Source of the DNA: Amaranthus tricolor
Taxonomy: Eukaryota; Streptophyta; Magnoliopsida; Caryophyllales; Amaranthaceae
NCBI RefSeq assembly: GCF_026212465.1
Contig: NC_080049.1
Span: 5,421,678-5,485,677 of the forward strand
Direction: 5' to 3'
Length of the DNA: 64,000 nucleotides
A program made the position numbers and the translations under genes. The notes below the pieces were generated by a model that worked only from the letters and a program-made list of their open reading frames with translations, was not told the DNA's origin and searched no databases. Below are positions 50,813 through 64,000 of the stretch, one piece after another (the stretch's first letter is position 1; each line of letters opens with the position of its first letter).

Positions 50813-53800
50813 TTACTTTTTCTCTGGAAGCTTCTCTAACAACTCTGGTATAATCTCAAACAAGTCACCAACAAGCCCATAGTCAGCCACCTGCAAAACC
50901 AAAAAGGTAATAAATTTCAATGAATAATACGCTTCAGCAACATTCTATTATCCCATTGCCATTAATAAACTCCGCAGAGTTAAAACTTCCAACATAGCTC
51001 ATTTTACAGCCACAATATTCAGGACAGTTTTTACAGTCTACAAAGAGGAACATAAAGATTATTTTTCAGGTATAGTTTTCTTGTCTAGGAGGGTAGTACT
51101 TGATTATTTTGATTCCCGATCCATAAATTGGAGTTTTTGAATGACCGGGGTTGGCTACGTAAACCCGGTGGTCGTCCACATGAACCCAAACATCAGTTTC
51201 CACATGTATCACACGGTTTAGAATGAAAGAATCTGATCTTTGACGGGATAGTGTATCAGTACATGTTGATTAGCCAGCAGTAGCAATAAGTCTCAACACT
51301 CTGAAGTCTGAACTGTTATGAACTAGTGTGTTTCTGCTGAAAAACAGGTCAAAAGTAATTTCACGGTTCCTTCACATGGCTAGGGATCTGGGAAATTTGA
51401 ATTTGGCAAAGAAATTTAACCAAATATTCGGTTTCATGTTTAGTCGAGTTTAAAAGAAGGGTGTGATCCTCGTTTTGGCAAAGAGGAGATAAGCAAACAA
51501 ATTCAAAGGCAGCGCAAAGTAGGGAGAAGAGAAATTACGGATATCACGAACTTGCAATAACTATTGATGAAATGGCATATGCAAGACCAAAGTCACAAAC
51601 ACAATCATCAAAACTAACCTGGAATATTGGAGCATCGGCATCCTTATTTACAGCCACGATGACTTTGGAGTCACGCATGCCGGCCAAGTGTTGAATGGCA
51701 CCTGAGACCCCAAAAGCCATATATAACTCAGGTGCAACAATCTTTCCTGTTTGCCCAACCTGAAAAACAAGCAAGAAAACAACTTAGAAAAACCGATCAA
51801 AATAGTCTTCCGAGTTCTGACTGCTTTCAAGAGAGCATATGATGACTTTTTACGTAGGAAACTTCGTAGGGGCATCCCATACTCAGCGACACACTGCACT
51901 TCTTAATCCTAGGTGTGGGAAAAGGATACAAAGGTGCTAGGTTGTCGTCCGGAGTATGGTGTCAAATAAGCAAGGGCAGGTTACTTATACCCAAGACATC
52001 GTCTAGAAAGGACGCGGCACATGGACAGAGTGTGGTTCAAATGAGCAAGGGTGTAGGTTTAAGCAGAAAAACCAATTGTCTTAGGTTTAGATTGGGATCT
52101 TGGAGCACTGGTAGGTTGGCCGGTACGTTTTAAGAGCTGGTGGATATCATGAAAATGAGGAAAATTAACATTTGATGTCTACAAGATGACAAACTTAAGT
52201 TTTTGTCGAGAAGTTGTTAAAGAAGTTGGCTGGGAGATGACTTTGGATGTAGTGTGGATGACAATGCATATCTTGAGGATTGAATTCGAAACGAAGATAT
52301 AAGAAAGGATTTAGGAGTTGCAAATATTGAGGAAAAGATGAAAGAGAATCGTTTAAGATAGTTTAATCATATGCGAATACAGGAGTATTAGCGAACCGGT
52401 AAGAGAGGTAGAAAGTTGAAGATCGAGAGACTTAAAAAAGGCGAGGAAAACTAAAGATAAATTGGAGGAAAAGTGTGGGAAAGGATTTAAAGGATCTATA
52501 TTTACAAACTGAGATGGTCGAAAATTGGAATGAATGGAGAAGAAGAATTCATATGGACAACCATAGAACTACTACATTGGTTCACCAGCCCTAATCTTTT
52601 GGGATTAAGACTCTAACATTGTTGTAAATTCCCATTTAGAATTCCACGGCTTCATTAAAAAGGGTTCCCACAACAACAATGTCAAAGGCTTAATCATGCA
52701 AAAGAGCTAACAATTCAAAAATTAAATGGTGAGTTTCATCTCCAAGAAAAATCACATGTGTTGACTTGTGTTCCAATGTTGTGATTTGTAGTACTTGATA
52801 CTGATAGTGGTAGCTATTCTAGAGGTCATTAAATTTACGAAAAGTTTCCATTTTCAGTTTTCAGATCAACAAGTAGTTCAAAGCTACACCTTTAGTGAGT
52901 GAAGCTACAATATCTAAACCGCCAATAAACTATCGCCATAAACTGATACTAAAATAAGATGAAATAGTCTACAAGCACAATTACTTTCACTGATTTACCT
53001 GTAGTTCATTGGGAACAAATCCAGCATCAACTGCAGCACGTGTAGCTCCAACTACATAAGAGGCAAAACAAAAAATGTGGCAGGATGACCTTCAGAATGA
53101 GGATAAACTTAGGACATGAACGATTGTAAACAATTTACTTATGAATACCTGCGGCACCAAGTTTCTCAGCAAGTTGCTCTATCATCTTGAAGTTCTCGGC
53201 ACTTTTCAACCCTCGTCCTCCAGTCACGATAATACGCGCATTTCCAAGGTCTGGACGCTCAGTTTCTTGTGAGCTACGATTAACAAATCTAGATTTCTTA
53301 AGAATATCTGCAAATCAATTACCAGAATTACTCAAGATGCCTGAGCTCATTGAAAATATAATCAGAATAAAGGTATGCAAAATCCATGAATCAGAATTGA
53401 GTCAACTGCTATTAGTTTGATAGCACCCATTGGCTAATTAGAAGAATTTCATGATTAACAATTAGCTGATAGTTCTTCTTATCAACTGACAAGGGCCCAA
53501 TAAGAGTGCTTATAATTTACATAAACAGACCTTCATCAAAGGCCGAGGGATCAACCTGAGTAATGGGAGCCGCAGTGGATCTAGTTTCTAATGCTGGAAC
53601 TGGAAATGAAGGGGTACGGATGGTCAACATGCAAGGAGACTCTCCACTATATCTAACTGTACAAAGAGCATTTCCAGCATAAATAGGCCTGCCAAAGCCA
53701 TTTACATGTCACACATTAAGTTCAGTAGGCTGTACAAAAAAACAGCCTTTTAGAACAAAAAGAACTACGCTTGAGGCAGCATCGGGTATAAGCATTACGC

Positions 53801-56800
53801 AAGTTAGGGAACCACTTTCGATTGGAAAACCCATGGTTAATTTCTAAACTAAGTGCTCCATTATGATGAAGAAAAAAAGAGGAAGAAGAAATACCTCACA
53901 AATTGATGAGACCCAGAAATCTCAACTACATCAGTTATGGGAGAAACATCTAAAAGTGCAGCTGCACGAGGCAGTATATTTTTCCCAAATGAGCCAGAAG
54001 CAGCAAGAATATGTGTGTAATTTTCTTTCTTCTGAATAGACTTAACCAGATTACCCCAAGCTTCAGCCAACGGATGTACAAATTTATCTGAATCCACCAC
54101 TAGCACCTACAAGTTCAAAGAACTTCAGGAATAATTGGAAAGTAAGATCAAGCAGTCAAATTCATTAGTTAATGATACAATTATACAAGAGAAACTATCT
54201 CCCTTATCACTAAGCAATTACGGGTGACTGCCCACCATTTTTCTAACAGATAGCCTGCAGTTGAAGCTACCACCAAGGAAAAGAGTTCAAAATACTAATA
54301 TGGAAAGTGACAATTAACCTTCTAAGAAATACAAGAAACACAAAAACCTAAACAACAGGATGCGAAACAGACTCATTATATGAGAAAAATCCTTGGAAAT
54401 CCACCATGGACAGTCAAATTTATGTGTCAGATTTTAGATGAGGACAATATGCATTGACAAAATTTGCTGGTCATATAGGCAAACCTGGGAAGAGAAATAA
54501 ATCTACGGCTCAGAAAGAAAACATAGATTCCACAATGTCGAAAAAGCCAAAATCTTCAAGTGTCATTGACTTCACTCATATATAATTGAAAGAATAAAAA
54601 TAACAAGCTGTCATTCAAAAATAAAGATGAGACATGGGATTGAGGAAAATTGAAAGGTTTTTGACCGAATTGGTTCACATTCCAATCTGGTCCATGTCGT
54701 AACACACCTACATTTGGTAATGTCTGATCATAGTACAAAATATTGGTCATGTTACCGCATGAAAAGGTTTTTGAAGCTACGTAACCGCTGCATATGCCAC
54801 AAAGTCTGCCGCAAAAGTGGTTTTGCTACTGTTCCTTTGAGGACAACCACATCCAGATTTTGCTCCACGCATATGACCCATTTCGAAAAATGGAAGGGTC
54901 ACCCACATTTTGGGTATCTATGTCTGGATGCACTATTAAACTTGATCTCAATTCTCAACAAAGCTTGTGATTCTTTACATTGGGATTTCATTCACAAATT
55001 TTTTCATAGGTACTTCATAATTCGGGTAATTCAGTGTGTGATCCCCTCCTAGCATTTCCCCCCTGATTAATGGGTGCTTCATGGTTATAATCAAGGAAGA
55101 GGGGAATCAGGCAAGATGATCATATTCCTTCAATTTTATTCATCTCCAGAATGAGATCTCTAAATGGAATGTTGAAATAATAACCCTGCTCTTACAGTTT
55201 AGGTTTCACCTGAAGTGCAGCAAACAGCAATTTGAGGCTCACTCACCTACACAGTACCGATGATGTTATGGACTTATGGTTAGCTTAATGATGAGAGTCA
55301 TTGCTTCCTGAGTCCATCACTCCTGATAAGAATGTGAACTCTGAGAGAACTGTAATCTAGTTCTCTGATGTTAGGAAACTCAGGAAGAAAATCTTTATTT
55401 TCTTGATTATCAAAAGGGTAGTTTTCCTTTTAGATACTTAGACACTCCAATTGCCGGCAAAAGACTTGCTGCAGAATGTGAAGGCCTTTTTGGATAAAAT
55501 ATAGGGGAAAATTCAAGAACAGTAAAAGTATCCCATAAAACGTGTAGAACTAAAAGTAGAGAAAAAGCATGACTCTAAAGTTGCCACCATTGATATTACT
55601 ATCCCTAGAAAGGTCATTTGCATAATCATTCAGATTTGCAGAGCCTTTTTATGACATAACAAGCCCATCTTCATCTAAGCTATGTGGAATGAAGCTACTT
55701 TAGGGACCATAGCTCCAACACCACTAGCTATATTGCAGACAACTAGATGCAATTAAATTTTTAAATGAGCGCAAACTAAGAATTTATACCAAGTATAGCC
55801 TATGAACCTATAAGGCACTGAAAAATATGCATACACGTGTAGACACAAGATAAAAACAGGGGAAGTATAACAATTACTGTCATATAACCGTTTATGCTCA
55901 AACTCCATATCTAACCTAAGAATTCATTACATTACTCTCAACTAAGACATAGGGAAGCATAACGATGAACACTCTATAATAAAAACTGATTATCTAGTAA
56001 CTTCTCTAAGCAACTGTGTAAAGGCAATTTATGGTGGTAATAAGAAAATAACATAGGTGGCCCTATTACAATAAAAGTCAGGAATTAGACTTAAAGGAGT
56101 TACCTGAGAGATTAAGGGATGACACGAAGCAGCATGTGAAGCAGCTTGTTGAAGAGAAGGACCAGAACCAGCCAATAACATCGAGATGGAATTATCCTTG
56201 CTTAAAGATTTTGCAGCCTCTACAGAACTAATAGATGATGACTTGATAGTGCCTCCTTCATGTTCAGCCAACACCAGTGTGCTAATCTATTACAAAAGGC
56301 AGAAAAAATACCCAATGAGGACACAAATGCAGCAACCAACTTCATTCACAAGCAAAAACACATATAAATATAAAAGTAGTATTTCAATAAAGCATCTAGT
56401 AATTTGTGACTTCATTGTGTTTCAACTTTCAACCACAGTTCACAAAGTTAGAGTGAGCAAGCAAACATTAGATTACATTCAATTACGTCATTACCCCAAT
56501 GCCATTATGTGACTCCTGCCTAAGTGAGGTTTGGTGGTTCAGATGTACACCACCTTACCCTTATTAGGGTTAACAAAGAGATTATTTCCGATTGACCCTT
56601 GATAGCAAACATCATCAATAACTTCACATAAATAAGAATTGCATATGATTTAATGATCCATTTTAAAAGTCTATTACAACCCAAAACCAATGAACAATAA
56701 AAATATCTAATTTGTTTGAAGAAAATACAAAAGACTAATCCCATCCATTTGAGTTTTCCCCCTAAATGCTAGAAACATCTAATGTTGGAAAGGAAAACCG

Positions 56801-57998
56801 GGTGAACTTACAAAGACGGAGGGAGTATGGAAAAAAAAGAGGGAAACATACTACACAAAGAGAGGGAGTATGGCAGTCACTGAATAACTCCATAAATCTC
56901 TTGGTAAGTTAAATAGTCAAGCTTATTACACTTCAATCATCTCATTTTCTTAACCGAATTCATTTCAATGCATTAACATTTGGAGATATAGTATTAGGTA
57001 GAAATGAAAATTTGTGATCAAAACTTTTTTTATGATCAACTTTTCATTACCATGAAAATGACATGAGAAATTTTATGTCATTCTCATTATCACAATTTAT
57101 TACCAACAACTAATGGGTCGTCAGTGTAATGAAAATTGGAGAAAAAAAGATAACATATTTTCTGAAATTCATATATAAATAATTAAGCTCTTTGTTATCG
57201 GGAATAAGATTGTGTACTTCCAGACCTCCCAAACTCTACCTTGGTGGGAGGATCCACTTAATATCATTAGGATAATGGAACTAATTTAAGATATATGAAC
57301 ATTTATATGTGCGATTATATTAAAATCAAAAGATAAAATGTTTTCTAAAAGCAATATATGAGCAATCAAACCTCTTTGTTATAACTAACAAGACTACAAG
57401 AGTAAGGTTGCATACTTGTAAACCTTTAAACCCTCACACCTCGTAGGGAATCACTGAACCGAATTGAATGGAGTTTATTTATGATATATGAGAAATTATA
57501 ATGTTAACAAACCGGCAAAGAGGATCGATTGGTAAGTTACTTCTCCTCATATACCCACCCACATCATTGGTTGAACACTAACCAAGGGAAGAGCGATTAA
57601 AAAGAGGGAGGGTTGGGTATGCAATCATCACAAAAGAACTTCAATTCAATCACTGATAAGTAATAACCAAATTCTGCAATGCAAAACTTTTACATAAAAC
57701 AAATTTTGATGAATTCCTTCCCAGACAACAACAACCTAGTATTTAGTAAATATTGCTTGCAAAACAATAATCGAATATGAATTATTTGAAATGGGAAAAA
57801 TTATCAATAAACTGACCATAGATTCAATGGTTGATGATGGAAAAATGACGGAAATCCATCATGATCAACACCCAAACAGACAAAAAAAAAAGGAAAGAAA
57901 TTGAGTGAGTAGCTTACAAAACGTTGAGTGGTTGTTTGGCGGAGAAAGAAAAGGGCGTTACGAAGTTGGGAAGCTCTAAGCATTGCTCCAATTGCCAT
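50813..57998 (-). CDS. ETFA: Electron transfer flavoprotein subunit alpha, mitochondrial
   Basis: Eight exons in transcription order: 57998-57918, 56286-56104, 54106-53895, 53688-53531, 53307-53149, 53051-52999, 51759-51619 and 50890-50813. All introns are GT-AG with matching phases, giving 354 aa. ETF takes electrons from matrix dehydrogenases, in plants those of branched-chain amino acid and phytanoyl-CoA catabolism, and passes them to ETF-ubiquinone oxidoreductase. It works as a heterodimer with ETF-beta and carries FAD on alpha. The first 27 residues are rich in Arg, Gln and Thr and lack acids, as a mitochondrial presequence does. The N-terminal domain follows. The FAD domain has VTGGRGLKS (from residue 239), GQTGK (284-288), and the ETF-alpha signature [16 protein letters not shown]...VAVN. 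The C-terminus is [18 protein letters not shown]. The length is slightly short of the Arabidopsis protein. No damage was seen. Confidence 0.96.
51763..52139. other. Unassigned part of ETFA intron 6
   Basis: The stretch is GC-richer than neighbouring introns and reads like a fragment of foreign or repeat DNA (phrases GGGGCATCCCATACTCAGCG, GGTGTGGGAAAAGGATAC). A 72-codon open frame at 51915-52133 has no recognisable motif. Confidence 0.3.
52160..52640 (+). mobile_element. RTE LINE C-terminal and 3' end in ETFA intron 6
   Basis: Reading + with many stops, pieces match the tail of an RTE reverse transcriptase: [25 protein letters not shown], a [16 protein letters not shown] block, and EKKNSYGQP. 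The end is CTTTTGGGATTAAGACTCTA then ACATTGTTGT near 52625. It is antisense to ETFA and similar in inverse to the LINE in AP5Z1 intron 8. Confidence 0.7.
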
Positions 57999-58709
57999 GG
58001 CTGAAAGCTGGCGTGAATTGTGATAGACTGATTGGGAGAAATACGAGAGAGAAGCAAAGAAGCCAACCAAAGAAGAAATAAATTGCGTAAGCTTTTGAAC
58101 ATGTAGAGTTGTATACTTCTTGTAATTGTAATTTGTAATTGTAATAATATTAATATTTTCATTATTCTGTCTATTCAACAACAAGTGTTTGTACAACTTT
58201 TATTTAGTGAAGTTTTTGATTGATATTACATTCGAGTGTTTGTCATTGAGCTTATCCATTCATTTTTTTCCAATCATTTATGAATTATAGCATTATAGTT
58301 TGACTCATTTTAAATTATAGTAAAATTTTTAAGTATTTATCGTGTTGAATATTTACACTATATTCTAATCATTTTAAATTATAGTATTATAGTTTTTATT
58401 TTTAAGTAAATTATAATAAAAAAAAGGAATGAAAAGGGGAAGGGAAGGATGGGAAAGGAAGCGGTAAGGAGGGAGGGTGAATTTTGTTTGTTTAGAATGG
58501 AAGTGAAGGAAAAGGGAAAAAAATAAGTATGATCCTTTTAAATCTTTCTACTTTAAAAGAAAATATATTCTTAACAAAATATATTTATAATTTCCCTTCA
58601 AACCACTCTTTTAAATTCCTGTACTCCCTTTTCGCTATCCAAACAAGAAATTTTTCATCATTTTAAATTCCTCCTTTTTTTCCTTTCATTTCTCTCTATC
58701 TAAATATAG
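57999..58709 (-). promoter_or_regulatory. 5' UTR and upstream region of ETFA
   Basis: The ETFA start codon is preceded, on the minus strand, by a leader with AGCTTTCAGCC, and further up by AT-rich sequence. No convincing TATA box was found. The segment at 58430-58500 is a purine-rich run (GGGGAAGGGAAGGATGGGAA). Confidence 0.3.
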
Positions 58710-59318
58710 TGTTAGAATATATAGATCTTAAGTTGTGTATACCATGAAGTCATGAACTACTATAGTAGTGGGACATAATATGTAATAATATTAAAGTCCA
58801 AAATAAGCCAAAAAAGAAGAATGCAAAAACAAAGTTCAGTAGGAAATGACGACTTGTCGCTTATGTTCTATTCTATTCAATTTTGAGACAGAGATAAAAG
58901 TTGAGTTGACTTTTTAGAAGCGCCGACTCATCGCCAGTCTTTTGTTTTGGTTTTTGCGATGTTGGGTAGTTTTATTCGGTTGATTGGTTGGTTTTAATCA
59001 TTCCCAACGATTAATAACCACAACTTTATTATTAGAAATTGATAAGATGTCAGTTATCTTTTAATTTGGCATATGTTCATTTGCTCTATTATAAATACGG
59101 TGGCATTTGAAGAAATCACCCTTAAGCAACTTTCTGAAATTCACCTTAGATCATATCTTTATTCTTACTTCTCTTTGTTGCATGAAGTGTATGAATAGAG
59201 TTATAAACTCTTCATACATCTTTTAAGTTTTTAATCTTTTACAATACATTGTTGTTTCTTTTCATTCACTAGTAATAAATGAGTGGTTGAGCTCGTATCT
59301 CATTGTGAATTTCTAACA
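58710..59318 (+). mobile_element. Possible solo LTR
   Basis: The segment begins TGTTAGAATATATAG and ends GTGAATTTCTAACA, matching inverted ends TGTTAGAA/TTCTAACA. A TATA-like CTATTATAAATACGG lies at about 59086, where an LTR promoter would be. No target duplication and no primer site were found. It carries ACGACTTGTCGC and CGACTCATCGCC, variants of the motif in the Ty3 LTR at 48812. Confidence 0.45.
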
Positions 59319-60660
59319 TCAAATCCCAAGCACCTTGTTGGAGAAATATCATAAAAGGAAAGTGACAACATACCTACTACATATATCAATTTTCCAATCG
59401 ACGTTCATCATTGCAACCTAATCTTTAAGAAGTTCTAGTTTACTTGGTGATCTAAAAGGAGTTGATAGCCTAACACAAAGAAAATACAAATTTAATTTGT
59501 TTATACTTATAAATTTCAAATTTTCAATAATAAGCGGTATAAATCGAAAAGTTCAACTATTATGTCATCAGATTTTAGTGATAGGCATTATAAATGAAAT
59601 CAACTCATTTTAGTTACCTTTAACCTTCGCTCTTTCAATTATTTTACATTTGCTTCTTTCCATTTTCATCCTCACCCACCATTTCACCAATCCAAAAAAC
59701 TTCAATTGAAAAGCCCTCCTCTAACCCTTTTCCCTTACAAGTTGCTTTCTTTGGTTCTTTAATTTGTCACTAAGAACCAAAAAAGTTCATTAAAATCCTT
59801 CCGAATTTCAATACTATGCCCAACAAGGTCCTTCTTACTTGCACCCAATTCGAGCTTTATGCTCACTTTCAACCTCCTTCTCAAAAGCTATAATATACAC
59901 CCTTCATTCTTTATGTTTTTCTCATTTGGAATATTTCATCTTAAGGAGAGGGAAATTTAATTGTTGTTTTTGACACATATTTGATATTTTATAATTTTTT
60001 ATTATATATATTTAGAGATATCGAGATTTAAAATTTACATTAAAAACTGTACAAAAAATAAATGGAAAGAAAAAAAGAAACTGAGGCAGTAATTCCTCCA
60101 TTGTTCCTCTTGTAAGTGTGTTTCCATCTTTCCCCTTTTTCATTTTCTTCCGTTAGCCTTTTTAACTTTTGTTCAACTTCTGCTCATCAAATTAAGTTCA
60201 ATTAATATGCTCCATTACCATAATTACTCCAACCCTACAAGAAATCTTCTTATTAATACAACTTCTACATCTCTTATTATCAAAAACCCATTTGTTTTTT
60301 CAAGTAAATATCAAAATATTTCATTTCTCAGTATTTTCAATCTACCATAAGCCAGAAACACTTGGATTGTAGTTATGATGATGATGATGATGAATATGTT
60401 GTTTTCTTTTGCTTTTTTTAGTTTATCTAATGATAATGAATTGATTAAAATTTGCTTAATTATAGTGTAAGTCAAGGGAATAGGAGGACTCTGTAAAAAT
60501 CAAACTCTAGACCTTGCATAAGAAAAATGATAAAATTTGATTCTGACTTTTGAAAATAATCTTTTGGATTTAACCGTAGGAAAGTGAATAATTGCATATA
60601 TTTAGATTATTCTTAATATTTTATTTTTTCCATTTTTAGTGTATAGAATATTTAGATTAT
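59319..60660. other. AT-rich intergenic stretch
   Basis: No gene was recognised. A (GAT)n run at about 60376-60394 is the only simple repeat of note. The left limit of the Copia 5' LTR that ends at 60769 could not be placed and may lie in this stretch. Confidence 0.4.
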
Positions 60661-63600
60661 TTAGTTTTCGTTTTTATCAACAAGTATTCATGTATATATT
60701 GAGGATGATTATGTCTTAATGATATGTGAAAAATTACAAACCCTAAATTTCTGCTGTCTAAATTCTTCATGGTATCAAAGCCGAACGGTTTAGATTCGAG
60801 AAAACTCCGATAAACCGTTCAATTTACTCATCCTTTACCCTTACCTGCAATGGCTGAACAAATCAATGAAACAACACCAAACCAAACGTTTACAATGGAG
60901 TAAAAGGAACAAATGTTTCAAATGTTTCAGAAAATCAATAAACCAAACAATCCAACAGAGAACTTGTCCACAATTCAGATTTCAGAAAAACTAAACAATA
61001 ATAATTATACCAAATGGAGCAAACTAATGCAAATTGCTATTAACAGTCGAGGGAAACTCAAACACATTACTGATGAACCTCCTCACACAACAGAATTCGA
61101 ATACCCACAATGGGCCAGACACGATTCCATGGTCATTTCATGGATTATTGAGAATATTGATGCCGATATTGTTAATCAATTTATAGACTATGCTACTGCT
61201 CGAGATTTATGGCAGAGAATTGAAAATCTCTTGAGTAGTGGTCGTGATGAACTCCAAATCTACGATCTAAGTTCAACAGCCGCCACTTTGAAACAAGGGA
61301 ATGACACAATTGAAACATACTTTGGGAAACTTAGTATGTGTAACTTAAAATCCAACAAAGGGTTTACAACATATGAAAAGACTGAACGCAATCTATGTCC
61401 ATATAAAATTTAAACAACTTAAGGTAAAATTTAAACTGAAATACGACTCTAATAAAAGCTATGTTTCTATTTGATCCTCACTCCACGATTCCCACGCAAT
61501 CAATAACCTGCAACATAAGAATGCAAGAAAAACAAGGGAAAAACTCTCAAAATCAGAAAATCGAGTAGTTCCAACTCCATCCCGTAAAACGATTAAGTTT
61601 GAAAATGATTTAAGAAAATAAAATATAATCAAATTTAAAATAATTTTAGAAAATAATATATAGCTGAGTTTAAAAGAAAAACAATTTGAGAAAACAATAT
61701 ATATAATATCACATAAACCAATTTATTAATTTGATATTTAATAATGACAAACACATAATCAAATTTTTTAATTCGAGGGAACGAGAACGCCAGTAGGCCG
61801 AGCCTTTACCTCTATACCTATTTCATCAAGAAGTCGTCACCCCAAATAATTCAAGGCTAGCAGAGTAGTCTCAGGGAACCCTAGTGTGCACACCCCTTCT
61901 ACTTGGATTACAACAAATAGAAGGAAAACCAAACATCGTATCAAGTATCAGAAATAATAATACCTGTCGGCAGCTATACTAACCAAACAGGACAACCTGT
62001 TCATCACCCTTATACTTGGATCACAACAAATATAAGAGCTTCATTTCCCTCGTGTTACACTTTACGTGATTTAATATATTTTAATAATTAGTCGCGAGCA
62101 CACAAACATATAATCAAACATACATTATACATTTTATTTTATGATCATAGGTTTTCCCAAGAAAAATATATCTCAAGAGTATTCAATTGCAATATTAATA
62201 TCATAATATTTTTCTCCCAAATTCAATCGCATTTAAAATCATTATTAAAATAATAATATAACTTTCATCAAAATAATAATATTATAAATATTTCTCTTTC
62301 AAATTAAATCGCATTTAATTTCGTTATCAAAAATAATAATATAAATTTTATCGACATAATAATTATAAATTCAAAGTTTTACAAAAATAATAGTAAATAT
62401 AATTTGAGAATATATAAAACATAACATCATATATGTCATATCAAATCATGCACCCATTTAAACACATTAATTATCACTTAGCATATAATACTTACGGGAA
62501 AGTCCTAATTAGATGGACATCGAGAATTACCTTGTCACGCAATCCTAGATAACGTACGCTCCTACTAATCTCAGTCTACGAATCCGCTGTCTTTAATATC
62601 GAAATCTTACGTTTTCTTGACTGAATTTTAAGCAAATGGGAGATGGAGGAAGTAGTTTGTAGGAGAAAAAGGAAGTGTGAGTAATAATGTGAATGAATTA
62701 AGGGTAATTGGTTTAATTTATAGTAGGTAAATGAGGTTAGTTATAAGATTTAGAGGGAGAAGTGGGAAGTTATTTGTTAATGGGGAGTTATTTTTATTTT
62801 TTTTTATTTTTAAATTTCTGAATTCTTTTTTTATAGAATTATTATTACGATATTATTTATTATTATTAATTTTTTTTTTAAAAGTTGAATGTTACAGTAT
62901 GTTGTGGAAAGAAATTGATAGACGGATGCCGAACCCGATGACTTGCTCACACGATATCTCCGCATTCAATAATTTCATACAGAAACAAAGGTTATACCAA
63001 TTCCTCACATGAATAAATGAAAGCTTGGACAAAGAAAGAAGAGATTTGCTCCACTTGGAACCTCTACCAACGGTGGACGTGGCCTATGCCACCATCCGAC
63101 GGAAAATCTCATGCTAGAGAATTATGACCGGCGTCTCATCATTGGGACCGGATCCCTCAGAGGTTGGATGGGGGCTCACCATGAAAACAAAAACCCTCAT
63201 GAAAACCGAGAAGAAGATGACCGGAAAAATCTCAGATGCACTTACTGTGGAGGCTCATGGCATACTAATGAGGGATGTTTCAAGCTCGTGGGATACCCCG
63301 ATTGGTGGGAAGATTTACAAAGAAGGAAAGCCGCCACCAAGGCACCGACAAGCCGGACCGGCGGCAAGGCCAACCTAACCACTACCAACCACCCATCATC
63401 AAGTGACACATCAGGTAATATGGAGAGTTGCAAGGGGGAAGAAGGCAAACCGGTGACTGGAAATAACTCAGTCACAAAGACTGGGAACAACACAGAGCAA
63501 GAAGGGGAAGAGAGAGAAACAGCCGCACCAAAAAAGGAAGGAAGTGAAAACCCTCCTAACCCACTCACTAACCCTATCCCACCCATTTATACTCCCTCCT

Positions 63601-64000
63601 CTCACAAACATTCCGGCCCATTCCCCAAGCTCATACCATTTACTAACCTAAATCACCCAATACCCACTAGTCTCCTTAGCCACAAAATAAATTCCCAATG
63701 GATATTTGATTGCGGGGCAACGGACACAATGACCTTTGACCCTCGATCTTTTGTCTACTCATCCCACAAATCGAAACCCATATTCAAACCGCAAATGGGG
63801 AGTATGTACCTGTTGACCAAGCTGGGCCGGTCAATGTTTTATCTTCTCTTCACCTTAAAATTTTTTTGTTAATTCCTAGCTTGTTACACAAATTATTATC
63901 TATAAGCCAGTTAACCAAAGAAATGAACTGTAGTGTGCTTCTTACCTCTAATGATTGTATTGTGCAGGATGCTCGGACAAGGACGATTGTTGGGCGCGGT
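60661..64000 (+). mobile_element. Copia retrotransposon, gag and start of pol, continues past the window
   Basis: The 5' LTR ends at about 60769 (AAATTCTTCA), followed by the primer site TGGTATCAAAGCC (60770-60782). Gag starts at 60850 with a premature TAA at 60901; from 60913 it encodes a Copia gag (NYTKWSKLMQIAI, ARDLWQRIENLL). A solo LTR of another family splits it at 61339-62896. Beyond it gag resumes, with stops near 63010 and 63114 and a frameshift near 63150-63190. A zinc knuckle CTYCGGSWHTNEGC follows (about 63229-63270), then a protease motif SQWIFDCGATDTM (63694-63732). After a further frameshift near 63795 comes a gag-pre-integrase region (LSISQLTKEMNCSVLL). The element is dead. 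Confidence 0.88.
61339..62896. mobile_element. Solo LTR (family S) inside the Copia gag
   Basis: The 1558 bp element starts TGTAAC and ends TTGAATGTTACA. It is flanked by the 5-bp target duplication GTATG (61334-61338 and 62897-62901). From about 61350 to the end it aligns almost base for base with the solo LTR at 43006-44682. Differences include several small deletions; the beginning has lost roughly 100-150 bp relative to that copy. The gag frame is continuous across the insertion site once the LTR and one GTATG are disregarded, which proves the boundaries. Confidence 0.92.

Noticed and set aside
63242..63586. 114-codon frame on the minus strand
   Set aside because: It is the antisense shadow of the Copia gag zinc-knuckle region.

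Overview
This is nuclear DNA from a flowering plant, almost certainly a eudicot. It is AT-rich, its genes are split by GT-AG introns, and it carries plant-type Stowaway and hAT MITEs, TRIMs, Copia and Ty3 LTR elements and RTE-type LINEs. The species cannot be read from the sequence; a repeat-rich dicot is as far as I can go.

Layout. Two conserved housekeeping genes frame the window. From 1726 to 15503 (+) lies a complete 16-exon gene for the zeta subunit of the AP-5 adaptor complex (574 aa). From 57998 down to 50813 (-) lies a complete 8-exon gene for the alpha subunit of the mitochondrial electron transfer flavoprotein, ETF (354 aa). Between them are two intact small genes (24316-25625 and 30173-35117, both +). 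They are paralogs of each other and look like the plant-specific VASCULAR-RELATED UNKNOWN PROTEIN (VUP) family. A third, broken copy (about 42940-45950) is split by a 1.68 kb solo LTR. Neighbouring positions of a VUP-like gene and ETFA may be ancient synteny; from memory the same pair is adjacent in Arabidopsis (AT1G50930/AT1G50940).

The rest is mostly transposable elements, many with readable boundaries. They include a TRIM with a CATTG target duplication, a hAT MITE with a GTCACCAC duplication, and an internally deleted Copia element with an ATAAT duplication inside a VUP-like intron. Two solo LTRs of one family have CCTCA and GTATG duplications. A 1.84 kb hAT-like element has a CACAAAAC duplication. 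There are also at least five RTE LINE remnants, a decayed Copia pol beside the 3' end of a Ty3 element, and a Copia element entering from 60.8 kb and running off the right edge.

The most unusual item is a structurally complete U5 spliceosomal snRNA gene (about 41644-41765, +) with a duplicated plant snRNA upstream sequence element and a TATA-like box. It sits in the middle of a hAT-like MITE (41212-41983), which is itself nested in the 1.84 kb hAT-like element. The protein genes form no operon and have unrelated jobs: vesicle traffic, mitochondrial electron transfer and possible vascular growth control.
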